9,951 bases of DNA from CAYSDL01 sp964429875 (GTDB lineage Bacteria > Fidelibacterota > Marinisomatia > SCGC-AAA003-L08 > D37C17): positions 1 through 9,951 of the forward strand of contig CAYSDL010000053.1 in assembly GCA_964429875.1 (NCBI GenBank), given 5' to 3'. The number at the start of each line of letters is the position of its first letter. Position 1 is the first letter of the stretch. This document shows, in pieces, positions 1 to 6,008 of the stretch. The notes under the pieces were generated by a model. It was given only the letters and a program-made list of their open reading frames with translations. It had not been told where the DNA came from and did not search any database. The position numbers were made by a program, and so were the translations under genes.

Positions 1-152
1 GATTGGCTCAAGATTTCCCAAGTGCTTACCAAGTAAGATTAGAAGTAGAAAAAGTGCGTAATAATGGTAAGAACACCACACTATTGAACACCACATTAAT
101 GGAGATTGAAAAATCCTCGTCTAAGAATGGAGTAATTGCAGAGGATTGCTAA
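1..152 (+). CDS. C-terminal end of an unrecognised protein (partial at left edge)
   Basis: An open frame entering from the left edge (first full codon at base 3) runs 49 codons to a TAA at 150-152. The visible tail is hydrophilic, with Lys, Asn, Glu and Thr dominating, and ends in the residues AEDC. I see no motif and do not recognise the family. There is no membrane segment in the visible part and no tyrosine-recombinase catalytic motif, although the context would suit a mobile-element gene. The oddity is its end: the last codons and the stop lie inside a tRNA-Ser-like fragment, the TAA being supplied by the GCTAA of the anticodon loop. That suggests the present C-terminus was created by a junction with tRNA DNA. 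An open run of this length in AT-rich DNA favours real coding but does not prove it. Confidence 0.5.
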   Translation, partial: LAQDFPSAYQVRLEVEKVRNNGKNTTLLNTTLMEIEKSSSKNGVIAEDC

Positions 153-201
153 TCCGTCATGATGTAATAATCATGCACAAGTTCAAATCTTGTACTCTCC
201 G
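141..201 (+). pseudogene. 3' fragment of a tRNA-Ser(GCU) gene; probable attachment-site remnant
   Basis: From 5' to 3' there is an anticodon arm with loop TTGCTAA (146-152, anticodon GCT at 148-150). Its stem is GAGGA/TCCGT, with one A-G mismatch. A long variable arm follows, with perfect stem CATGAT/ATCATG (158-163 and 170-175). Next is a perfect T arm, ACAAG-TTCAAAT-CTTGT (177-193), then the acceptor 3' strand ACTCTCC (194-200) and discriminator G201. The long variable arm with GCT is diagnostic of tRNA-Ser. CCA is not encoded. The bases where a D arm should lie do not form one, and the best 5' acceptor match (GGAGATT at 101-107, six of seven pairs) is about 13 bases too far away. I therefore call a 3' partial gene. 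The alternative is a functional tRNA with an aberrant D region. Confidence 0.6.
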
Positions 202-213
202 CACGGAAGAATG

Positions 214-247
214 AAAACCTCCTTCTATAACAAGGGGGTTTTTTATT
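214..247 (+). terminator. Intrinsic terminator after the tRNA-Ser fragment
   Basis: An 11-bp stem pairs bases 214-224 with 232-242. The core is CCTCCTT/AAGGGGG with one G-T pair, flanked by A-T pairs. The loop is 7 nt and a T-rich tract follows. It lies 13 nt past the discriminator base of the tRNA fragment, as expected for the original tRNA terminator. It isolates the operon beginning at 375 from transcription coming from the left. Confidence 0.85.
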
Positions 248-374
248 TTTTCCCCTACCCTATTTACTTGTTATTTTGTATTTATTTGTAGTTGTTTATA
301 CCAAAATTAATGACACATTTAATAATGGCATTTTTTACAATCTATTATTAAGTTTAGTTTAGGAGGATTTAACT
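248..374 (+). promoter_or_regulatory. Leader and putative promoter region of the secreted-protein operon
   Basis: This very AT-rich stretch contains no gene. AGGAGG at 361-366, eight bases before the ATG at 375, is the strongest Shine-Dalgarno site I see in the window and fixes the start of the first gene. A TATTAT at 343-348 could be a -10 element, but there is no good -35 at the proper distance. A promoter must lie here because a terminator precedes it, but its exact position is not supported. Confidence 0.5.
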
Positions 375-953
375 ATGAAAAGAATTATACTACCATTTTT
401 ATTAACATTTATAATAGCAAGTGAATTAGAAGTTGAGGGTGGAATAACTGCAACAGGTGAAATTCAATCTCCAACCATTGAAGCATTATTAGCACAGATT
501 GCAGTATTGGAAGCACAGATTGCTTTAATGCAAGATGCTGATAATAAACTTGAGACTAGAGTGTATGATTATGAAATAAATTATCAAAATGGTATTTATT
601 ATGATATAACTCTGTTAGATATTACAAATGGAGATTTAGATAATAATCAAGATGCAACATTATCTCTATTTAGTACTGAAAATTTATCTATAACAAACAA
701 TAATGGAGATATTTTTTATTTGATGTTAAAATATGATTGGGGTGATTCTATGTTAGAAGAGTTTCAAACTGCTTGGGGTGCAACAGGACATGGAGCAAAA
801 GTCTCTTTATCATATGTTGGAGGTGAAATCCATAAATTTCATTTTGAGAATGGAGATATATCAGCAACTCTTAAAATTGCAGTCACAGCTCAATTCCCAT
901 CAGATGCTAACATTCAAGTTCAAAATAATAAACAATCTTTAATCAAGGAATAA
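375..953 (+). CDS. Exported protein with short coiled coil (function unknown)
   Basis: This 192-residue protein starts at an ATG behind a textbook AGGAGG. Residues 1-15 form a basic-then-hydrophobic signal peptide, with likely cleavage near IIA/SELEV. The short module SELEVEGGITATGEIQS follows. Residues about 34-63 have heptad-like repeats (AQIAVLE then AQIALMQ), predicting a short coiled coil that could trimerise the protein. The rest (64-192) alternates polar and hydrophobic residues, with aromatic positions that suggest beta structure, and ends in an Asn/Gln/Lys tail. No enzymatic motif is visible. It is the first of four closely spaced genes and shares its N-terminal module with the tail-collar gene at 1371. 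A surface or periplasmic structural role is inferred only. The family has no name known to me. Confidence 0.8.
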   Translation: MKRIILPFLLTFIIASELEVEGGITATGEIQSPTIEALLAQIAVLEAQIALMQDADNKLETRVYDYEINYQNGIYYDITLLDITNGDLDNNQDATLSLFSTENLSITNNNGDIFYLMLKYDWGDSMLEEFQTAWGATGHGAKVSLSYVGGEIHKFHFENGDISATLKIAVTAQFPSDANIQVQNNKQSLIKE

Positions 954-955
954 TT

Positions 956-1360
956 ATGAAAAAAATAACATTCATATTATTAGTATGTTCTTTATTTGCA
1001 AATGTCACCAACAATGGTGCAACAGTTACTATTGGTAGTGATGTAAATGTATATGTTGATGGAAATTTTACTAATAATGGCACATTAACAAATAATGGAT
1101 ATTTAGAGATTTTAGGACTTTTTACTGGTGATGGTACTTTATTCAACAATGGGACTTTATTATTTGATAATACAGGTGATTTAAGCCAAGATGGTAATAT
1201 CAATATAACAGACATTATTTTACTTGTTGAAGCTGTATTAGCTATATCTGAAGGTGGTGAAACATCTGATGAGGCTTTATTATATGGAGATATATATCCT
1301 GATGGACAGCTTAACATTGTAGATATAGTTGGTCTTGTAAATATAAGTTTAAATAATTAA
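956..1360 (+). CDS. Exported Asn/Gly-rich protein with dockerin-like calcium repeats
   Basis: This 134-residue protein begins two bases after the previous stop, with AAGGA in the preceding gene's last codons as ribosome site. Residues 1-15 are a signal peptide ending in LFA. Residues 17-72 repeat short NNGTL/NNGYL units, a pattern typical of beta-solenoid or filler surface regions. Residues 74-96 and 111-132 are two dockerin type I-like F-hand repeats: D75-x3-D79-G-x3-N83-x2-D86 and D112-x3-D116-G-x3-N120-x2-D123, each followed by a hydrophobic helix. Dockerins bind calcium and usually pair with a cohesin, but no cohesin is visible here. In FCB-type marine bacteria such repeats also sit on secreted proteins that are not part of a cellulosome. 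It could be a small surface-anchoring partner for its neighbours, which is inference. Confidence 0.8.
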   Translation: MKKITFILLVCSLFANVTNNGATVTIGSDVNVYVDGNFTNNGTLTNNGYLEILGLFTGDGTLFNNGTLLFDNTGDLSQDGNINITDIILLVEAVLAISEGGETSDEALLYGDIYPDGQLNIVDIVGLVNISLNN

Positions 1361-1370
1361 AGGAGTAAAT

Positions 1371-1961
1371 ATGAAAAAAATAGTCGCGCTATCAATTTTG
1401 ACAGTTTTATTTGCATCTGAATTAGAAGTTGATGGAAACTTAAAAGTGTCTGGGAATGTAATATTTCAAGATGAGACAACAATGAATACAGCGATTCTAC
1501 CAATCCCTTCAGGGACGATACTGCCTTTTGGAGGACAAACTTCTCCCAATGGTTGGTTATTGTGCTATGGTCAAGAAATTAGTAGAGAAATTTATTTTAA
1601 TTTATATTCATCTATTGGAGACACCTATGGTTCTGGTAATGGAAGTGAAACATTCAATGTCCCTGATTTAAGAGGAAGAATGATGTTAGGAGCAGATAAT
1701 ATGGGAGGTGTAAGTGCTAATAGAGTTCAGAGTGAACAGGCTGATAATCTTGGAGGCAGTTCTGGAGAAGAAAATCATCAGCTTTTATTAGATGAACTAC
1801 CATCAAGAAATGCTTATGATAATCATTCGACACGAGGCCAAGGAGATTCAGGGGGATCATTTAGTTATGTACATAATTTAAATACTTCAACGATAGGTAA
1901 TAATCAGCCTCATAATAACATGCCTCCATACATAACTGTTAATTATATTATAAAATTATAA
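1371..1961 (+). CDS. Exported phage-tail-collar domain protein
   Basis: This 196-residue protein starts at an ATG behind AAAGGAG. Residues 1-15 form a signal peptide, followed by SELEVDGNLKVSGNVIFQ, the same module as in the gene at 375. Residues about 46-103 are a tail collar domain of the type in microcystin-dependent (Mdp-like) proteins: PSGTILPFGG, GWLLCYGQ, a YxxLYSSIGDTYG stretch, then FNVPDLRGRMMLG. The C-terminal HNNMPPYITVNYIIKL is the usual closing motif of these proteins, so the domain appears complete. Phage collar proteins lie at tail tips and fibres. The bacterial stand-alone versions are poorly understood. Here the signal peptide argues for export by the cell rather than assembly into a phage tail. 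No other phage tail gene is present. The domain call is firm and the role unknown. Confidence 0.88.
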   Translation: MKKIVALSILTVLFASELEVDGNLKVSGNVIFQDETTMNTAILPIPSGTILPFGGQTSPNGWLLCYGQEISREIYFNLYSSIGDTYGSGNGSETFNVPDLRGRMMLGADNMGGVSANRVQSEQADNLGGSSGEENHQLLLDELPSRNAYDNHSTRGQGDSGGSFSYVHNLNTSTIGNNQPHNNMPPYITVNYIIKL

Positions 1962-1963
1962 AT

Positions 1964-2536
1964 ATGCTTAAAGAAATATTTTTGGCCTCTATAATTTCTA
2001 CCTCAATTAGTTTAAAAACTTCTAATGATGATACAAAACCTCATGATTATGAATTCATGATACAAACTGAAAAAAAAACAGATAATTATTCTTATTATAT
2101 AAAAAGAGACTGGGAAAGAGAGCTTGGAAATAATTATATAGATAATATTCTTCAGTTTAAATATATAACAAAAAAGAATATTTATAGTGGATTGGATCTA
2201 ATAGATAAAGAGTCAAAAAATATTGATTATTTAACACTTAATGCAGGCTATAAATTTAAAAATGGTATACAATCAGGTATATCTATTAAAACTGGAACTC
2301 ATTCATCTATTCTTGCTTCATTAGCTTATGACAAAAACATTCAAAAAGAAAAAACAGAATATCTCTTTTCTTCTTCTATTAAATCAAATTTAGACAATGA
2401 AAATATCTTTAATTTAAAATTTGATATAAAAAGATGGATTAATAATAAAATTAATTTATTTGTATCAGGAAAATATATATACTTTGATGAAAAGGATGAT
2501 TTTCAATTCAAAATTGGTGCAGGAATAAAAATTTAA
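1964..2536 (+). CDS. Probable beta-strand-rich envelope protein (unknown function)
   Basis: This 190-residue protein starts two bases after the preceding stop. No clear Shine-Dalgarno site is visible, so translation may be coupled. The first 17 residues are hydrophobic but lack a convincing signal peptidase site. The remainder consists of alternating short strands rich in Lys, Asn, Tyr and Ser: LTLNAGYKFKNG, GISIKTG, ASLAYDK, LFVSGKYIYF. It closes with FQFKIGAGIKI, which resembles the last strand of a small outer-membrane beta barrel, although it lacks the terminal aromatic residue of classical porins. Being last in an operon of exported proteins, it may be their outer-membrane partner. That is inference from strand pattern and context, and I recognise no named family. 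Confidence 0.7.
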   Translation: MLKEIFLASIISTSISLKTSNDDTKPHDYEFMIQTEKKTDNYSYYIKRDWERELGNNYIDNILQFKYITKKNIYSGLDLIDKESKNIDYLTLNAGYKFKNGIQSGISIKTGTHSSILASLAYDKNIQKEKTEYLFSSSIKSNLDNENIFNLKFDIKRWINNKINLFVSGKYIYFDEKDDFQFKIGAGIKI

Positions 2537-2684
2537 ACTACTTTCTTGCTAAATAAGAACAAAAAAAATAAGAACAGAGTATTGCTACAAATGAAGATAA
2601 AGATTTAGACCTTTAATATTAGTATTTGTTTTGTCAAGATACCTGATAATAAAAATGATATAGTAAATTAATATTTTAAACATC
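2537..2684. other. Convergent intergenic region, nothing recognisable
   Basis: This 148-base AT-rich gap separates the + strand secreted-protein operon from the end of the - strand catabolic operon. I found no good stem with a T tract for either operon. There is only a weak TTCTT/AAGAA hairpin near 2545-2561 and a repeated ATAAGAAC. No ORF or RNA gene is supported. Confidence 0.5.
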
Positions 2685-2849
2685 TTACCTAACATCTAAA
2701 GAATTATAACAATCCTCATAACATTGCTCACATTGTTCTATTCCCATACAATTATCACACATAACATCACATGGATTAGACTTAGAGTTACTATTACAGG
2801 AAAAACATAGAATTAATAAATAACTAGTAAATATTATTTTATTTATCAT
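2685..2849 (-). CDS. Small Cys-rich probable lipoprotein (54 residues)
   Basis: The ATG at 2849-2847 overlaps the TGA of the upstream 2OG-oxygenase gene (ATGA, four bases), and the frame runs to a TAA at 2687-2685. The N-terminus MINKIIFTSYLLILCFSCN is a basic-hydrophobic signal ending in FSC, like many lipoprotein signals of Bacteroidota-type bacteria, with Cys18 as the probable lipidated residue. The -3 position is Cys rather than Leu, so the lipobox is not canonical. The mature part has six cysteines (27, 31, 34, 40, 43, 47) with symmetrical spacing C-x3-C-x2-C-x5-C-x2-C-x3-C, plus several Asp/Glu and two Met. This could be metal binding or disulfide bonded. The start overlap, signal and regular cysteines together argue for a real gene despite its length. 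I recognise no family. Confidence 0.68.
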   Translation of the reverse strand: MINKIIFTSYLLILCFSCNSNSKSNPCDVMCDNCMGIEQCEQCYEDCYNSLDVR

Positions 2850-3694
2850 TTAAGTCCAAGAGATTTCAATCGTTTATCCAAGTAAGATTTTGCTGTATAT
2901 TTTTCATTTAAAACAACTTCATCTCTTGCATGTAAAAATAATGGCATGGAATATCTTGATTTTGTTTTATCAGCACCTTTGGGATTTATAACTCTATGAA
3001 TTGTAGATGGATAATAATTATTAGAGCATTTATTAAGCATATCTCCAGAATTAATAATAAGCCAACCTTTATCAGAGGGCACATCAATCCATGATTTATC
3101 TGTATTCAAAACTTGTAAGCCTGGTTGTGATCCTGATAATAAAATAGTAATTAAATTTATATCCCCGTGTGCAGCGGCTCTAAGAGCACCCTCTTCTTCA
3201 CCTTCTTTAATTGGAGGATAATGAAGAATTCTCAAGAGGTTATTTTGACTATCTTTTATCATATCCTTTAATGGTATAGAAAAATAATTTCTTATATCTT
3301 GAGGGGAATTATCATCAATCCATTTTAATAACAATGTGCCAATATCAACAAGTTGATTACGAAGATAAATAGAACTATCGCTTATTTCTTCTGGCACTCT
3401 CCCCCATGGTAAATACAAATGATAAAATTCTTTTAAATCTTTTCGATTATAACCATGTGCGTTCTCAGATTTTAAGGGGAAGTATCCATCTTGTTTTTCT
3501 ATATCAAAAAGATAATTGAATTTTTTTTCTGAGTTAAAAAATAGTTTCCATTCTTCATAAACATCATTAATAATTGATTTATCAATACCATGATTTCTAA
3601 TAATAGCAAATCCTGAATTTTTCAAAGAATCAACAAGTTGAATAGGAGCTTTATCAGATTTAAAATCTATTGTTTTTATCTGAAATTGGCTCAA
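2846..3694 (-). CDS. 2-oxoglutarate/Fe(II)-dependent dioxygenase, isopenicillin-N-synthase-like family
   Basis: This 282-residue, presumably cytosolic enzyme begins with the helix and NSGFAIIRNHGI segment typical of the non-haem dioxygenase N-domain (about 6-100). The double-stranded beta-helix domain (about 150-260) carries the iron facial triad H176-x-D178 (AAHGDIN) and H233 (STIHRVINP), with R247-x-S249 (RYSMP) to bind 2-oxoglutarate. RILHYPP and QPGLQVL are further family hallmarks. All key residues are present. The start is TTG, one base after the hmgA stop; no ATG or GTG alternative exists near it. The gene follows hppD and hmgA, so it may act on a tyrosine- or homogentisate-related compound, but the substrate cannot be read from the sequence. 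IPNS-like folds also occur in unrelated hydroxylases. Family firm, substrate unknown. Confidence 0.88.
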   Translation of the reverse strand: MSQFQIKTIDFKSDKAPIQLVDSLKNSGFAIIRNHGIDKSIINDVYEEWKLFFNSEKKFNYLFDIEKQDGYFPLKSENAHGYNRKDLKEFYHLYLPWGRVPEEISDSSIYLRNQLVDIGTLLLKWIDDNSPQDIRNYFSIPLKDMIKDSQNNLLRILHYPPIKEGEEEGALRAAAHGDINLITILLSGSQPGLQVLNTDKSWIDVPSDKGWLIINSGDMLNKCSNNYYPSTIHRVINPKGADKTKSRYSMPLFLHARDEVVLNEKYTAKSYLDKRLKSLGLK

Positions 3695-3695
3695 A

Positions 3696-4841
3696 TTATT
3701 TGTTCCAGCTTAAAGGGTAATTTTTATCTTCTATATCAAGTGAATTTTCAGTTAAAGACAAAGGACTATATGTATCAATCATTACTGCTAATTCTTCTGT
3801 TCTTTTCTTTCCAATTGATTCTTCATATTTTCCTGGTTGTGGTCCATGAGGAAGTCCCATCGGATGATATGTGATTGACTCAGTTGATATACCTTTTCTA
3901 CTCATGAAATCACCTGCACTATAAAAAATAACTTCGTCTGAATCAACATTAGAATGTGGATAAGGAGCAGGTATTGCATCTTTATGAAAATCAAACAATC
4001 TTGAAACAAAAGAACATATAACAAAGGATTTTGTTGAGAATGTTTGATGTATAGGAGGAGGCTGATGAATACTGCCAACAATTGGTTCAAAATTATTTAT
4101 ATTAAATATCCAGGGGAAGTAATATCCATCCCAACCTATAACATCAAATGGGTGATGTGCATAAATATAATCTTGGAAACCTTCATTTAAACGTACTTTT
4201 ACTAAAAAATCAGATTTATCATCAATAGGATCTTTTAATGTAGGTGTAATAATGTCTCTTTCACAAAATGGAGAGGATTCTAAAAGTTGACCAAATCTAT
4301 TTCTATATTTATTTGGTGTTTCTACTGGATAAGCTGATTCAATAACTAATAATTTTGTTTTAGTATTATGTTCTAATTTCCATATTACACCTCTTGGTAT
4401 AACTACATAGTCACCTTCTTTATAACATAAATCACCATAATTTGTTGAGATTATTCCCTTACCATATTGTACATAAAACAGTTCATCATAATGTCCGTTT
4501 CTATAAAAATAATTCATTTTTTTAGTAATATTTGCTGTATGTATAAATATATCTTTATTAAAACATAATGGAGTTCGTGATGTTATAGCATCACCAGAAT
4601 TTTTAGTTTTACTTGTCATTAAGTGTCGAGCTTGATGATTAGATGGGGCTTTATTAATTTCAAAATTTTTCAAATCACCTATTTTTTTAACAGTAGTAGG
4701 CATATATAAATGGTACAAATTAGTATATATACTTGAAAAACCTTCCCTGCTTACTAATTCTTCATAACATAATTTATTATTATGTTTAAAAACTGTATGT
4801 CTTTTAGAAGGAAATAACCCTCTATTTTGATAAAATGGCAT
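3696..4841 (-). CDS. hmgA: Homogentisate 1,2-dioxygenase
   Basis: This 381-residue enzyme cleaves the ring of homogentisate with O2 to give maleylacetoacetate, using non-haem Fe(II) in the cytosol. It has the two-part cupin layout. The N-terminal barrel includes the HYDELFYVQYGKG stretch (117-129) and GDYVVIPRGVIWKLEH. The C-terminal barrel carries the presumed iron ligands H296 and E303 (PYPHSN then DEVIFY) and H332 (GLPHGPQPG). H259/H265 in IHQPPPIHQTF lie where active-site histidines are expected. The protein is shorter than the roughly 430-445 residues of the eukaryotic and proteobacterial forms, fitting the shorter bacterial subgroup. Its ATG overlaps the hppD stop by one base (TAATG), implying coupled translation. 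Nothing essential appears missing. Confidence 0.92.
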   Translation of the reverse strand: MPFYQNRGLFPSKRHTVFKHNNKLCYEELVSREGFSSIYTNLYHLYMPTTVKKIGDLKNFEINKAPSNHQARHLMTSKTKNSGDAITSRTPLCFNKDIFIHTANITKKMNYFYRNGHYDELFYVQYGKGIISTNYGDLCYKEGDYVVIPRGVIWKLEHNTKTKLLVIESAYPVETPNKYRNRFGQLLESSPFCERDIITPTLKDPIDDKSDFLVKVRLNEGFQDYIYAHHPFDVIGWDGYYFPWIFNINNFEPIVGSIHQPPPIHQTFSTKSFVICSFVSRLFDFHKDAIPAPYPHSNVDSDEVIFYSAGDFMSRKGISTESITYHPMGLPHGPQPGKYEESIGKKRTEELAVMIDTYSPLSLTENSLDIEDKNYPLSWNK

Positions 4842-5962
4842 TATAAATTACCTCTTCTTTCCTGTTCTCGTTCAATGGCTTCAAATAGGGCTTGAAAATT
4901 TCCTTGACCAAAACCTCGAGAACCTTTTCTTTGAATAAATTCATAAAACAAAGTTGGTCTATCTTCAACAGGCTTTGTAAAAAGTTGCAAAAGATATCCC
5001 TCTTCATCTCTATCAATTAAAATTTTTAATTTTTTAATTTCTTCAATACTCTCATCTATATCCCCTACCCTATCAGATAAAGATTCATAATAAGTATCTG
5101 GAACATTTAAAAAATACATCCCATTATCACGAAGTGATTTAATGCTATTAGATATATCATCTGTCAAGAGTGCAACATGTTGGACTCCAGGGCCTTCATT
5201 AAAATCTAAATATTCTTGAATCTGTGATTTTTTTAGACCTTGAGCTGGTTCATTGATAGGTAAACGCACTTTCCAATTTTTAGATCTCATTACCCTACTC
5301 TTAAGAGATGAATATTGTGTTGAAATGTCGGTTTCATCAAAAACAACAAAATTTGTAAAACCAAAAATATTTTCATAAAAATCACGCCAATAATTCATTT
5401 TATTCTCTTCAACATTTCCAACAACGTGATCAATACGTATTAAACCAGTATCATTAATATTGAAATTAAAATCTTGGGATTTAATATATCCAGGGGCCCA
5501 AATGCCATCATAATTAGAATTATCAATAAATGAATGAATAACATCTCCATATGTTTTAATTGCCGAGATTCCATAGGTCCCATTATCATCTTCAAGTTTT
5601 TTATAAGGATATGAGGAGCTAGCTCCTCTAGAAATACAAGATTCATATGCTTCCTCTGAGGATTCTACATTCAATGAAATATCAACTATTCCATCTCCGT
5701 GTTTTAATAACCAATTTGATGCAGGATGAGATGAATTAAGAGGAGTTGTTAAAACAATAAATATTTTATTGTTTTTAAGTACATACGATGCGATATCCTT
5801 GCAGCCTGTTTCAGGCCCCTTATAAGCATAAGGTTTGAAACCCATAACAAAACAATAATAATACATTGACTGTTTAGCATTACCTACATAACATTCAATA
5901 TGATTAAAATCATTTACTTTAAAATATTCTGTGCCTGTCCAATCACTAGTAATTATTGCCAT
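4841..5962 (-). CDS. hppD: 4-Hydroxyphenylpyruvate dioxygenase
   Basis: This 373-residue Fe(II) enzyme converts 4-hydroxyphenylpyruvate to homogentisate with O2 and release of CO2, the second step of tyrosine breakdown. The two vicinal-oxygen-chelate domains are visible. The N-terminal structural half runs about 15-150 (FNHIECYVGNAKQSMYYY). The catalytic half starts near 175 and carries the metal ligands H179 (IRIDHVVGNV), H262 (GPGVQHVALLTDD) and E341 (LFYEFIQRKG). The C-terminal helix GFGQGNFQALFEAIEREQ closes the active site in this family. Length is normal. The start ATG has AAGGA just upstream, and that site directly abuts the T tract of the cox-operon terminator. As the next gene is hmgA, the product is degraded rather than used for quinone or tocopherol synthesis. 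Confidence 0.95.
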   Translation of the reverse strand: MAIITSDWTGTEYFKVNDFNHIECYVGNAKQSMYYYCFVMGFKPYAYKGPETGCKDIASYVLKNNKIFIVLTTPLNSSHPASNWLLKHGDGIVDISLNVESSEEAYESCISRGASSSYPYKKLEDDNGTYGISAIKTYGDVIHSFIDNSNYDGIWAPGYIKSQDFNFNINDTGLIRIDHVVGNVEENKMNYWRDFYENIFGFTNFVVFDETDISTQYSSLKSRVMRSKNWKVRLPINEPAQGLKKSQIQEYLDFNEGPGVQHVALLTDDISNSIKSLRDNGMYFLNVPDTYYESLSDRVGDIDESIEEIKKLKILIDRDEEGYLLQLFTKPVEDRPTLFYEFIQRKGSRGFGQGNFQALFEAIEREQERRGNL

Positions 5963-5973
5963 ATATTCCTTTT

Positions 5974-6003
5974 AAAAAAAAGGCCCAAAATTTTGGGCCT
6001 TTC
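5974..6003 (-). terminator. Strong intrinsic terminator ending the cox operon, abutting the hppD ribosome site
   Basis: Bases 5979-6002 are a 24-nt perfect palindrome with arm AAAGGCCCAAAA. Read on the - strand, the stem is followed by eight T residues (5981-5974), a textbook Rho-independent terminator six bases after the coxB stop. On the + strand the T run is short, so it is stronger for the - strand. The T tract ends four A residues before the GG of the hppD Shine-Dalgarno site. Confidence 0.92.
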
Positions 6004-6008
6004 TAATT

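Noticed and set aside
101..201. A complete tRNA-Ser beginning at GGAGATT (101).
   Set aside because: The acceptor pairs six of seven bases, but about 33 bases would separate it from the anticodon arm instead of about 19, and no D stem forms. Kept only as an alternative.
250..263. TCCCCTACCCTAT recurring near 5059-5072.
   Set aside because: The second copy lies inside hppD coding sequence and encodes ordinary residues; a 13-base match with no context looks like chance.
943..1317. A 124-codon open frame on the - strand opposite the dockerin-like gene.
   Set aside because: It lies antisense to a gene with a signal peptide and two calcium-loop repeats. Its translation is low-complexity Ser/Pro/Val/Leu and has no motif.
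1371..1961. Prophage remnant based on the tail-collar gene.
   Set aside because: No other phage structural, lysis or integrase gene is near it, and the protein has an export signal, so a cellular surface protein is more likely.
2550..2580. Direct repeat ATAAGAAC around an A run.
   Set aside because: Too short and A-rich to be meaningful; no array or flanking structure.
3902..4090. Short frames overlapping hmgA and hppD in other registers (also 3638-3874, 4822-5016, 5440-5646, 5900-6109).
   Set aside because: They are shadows of the catabolic genes, whose own reading frames carry full catalytic motifs.
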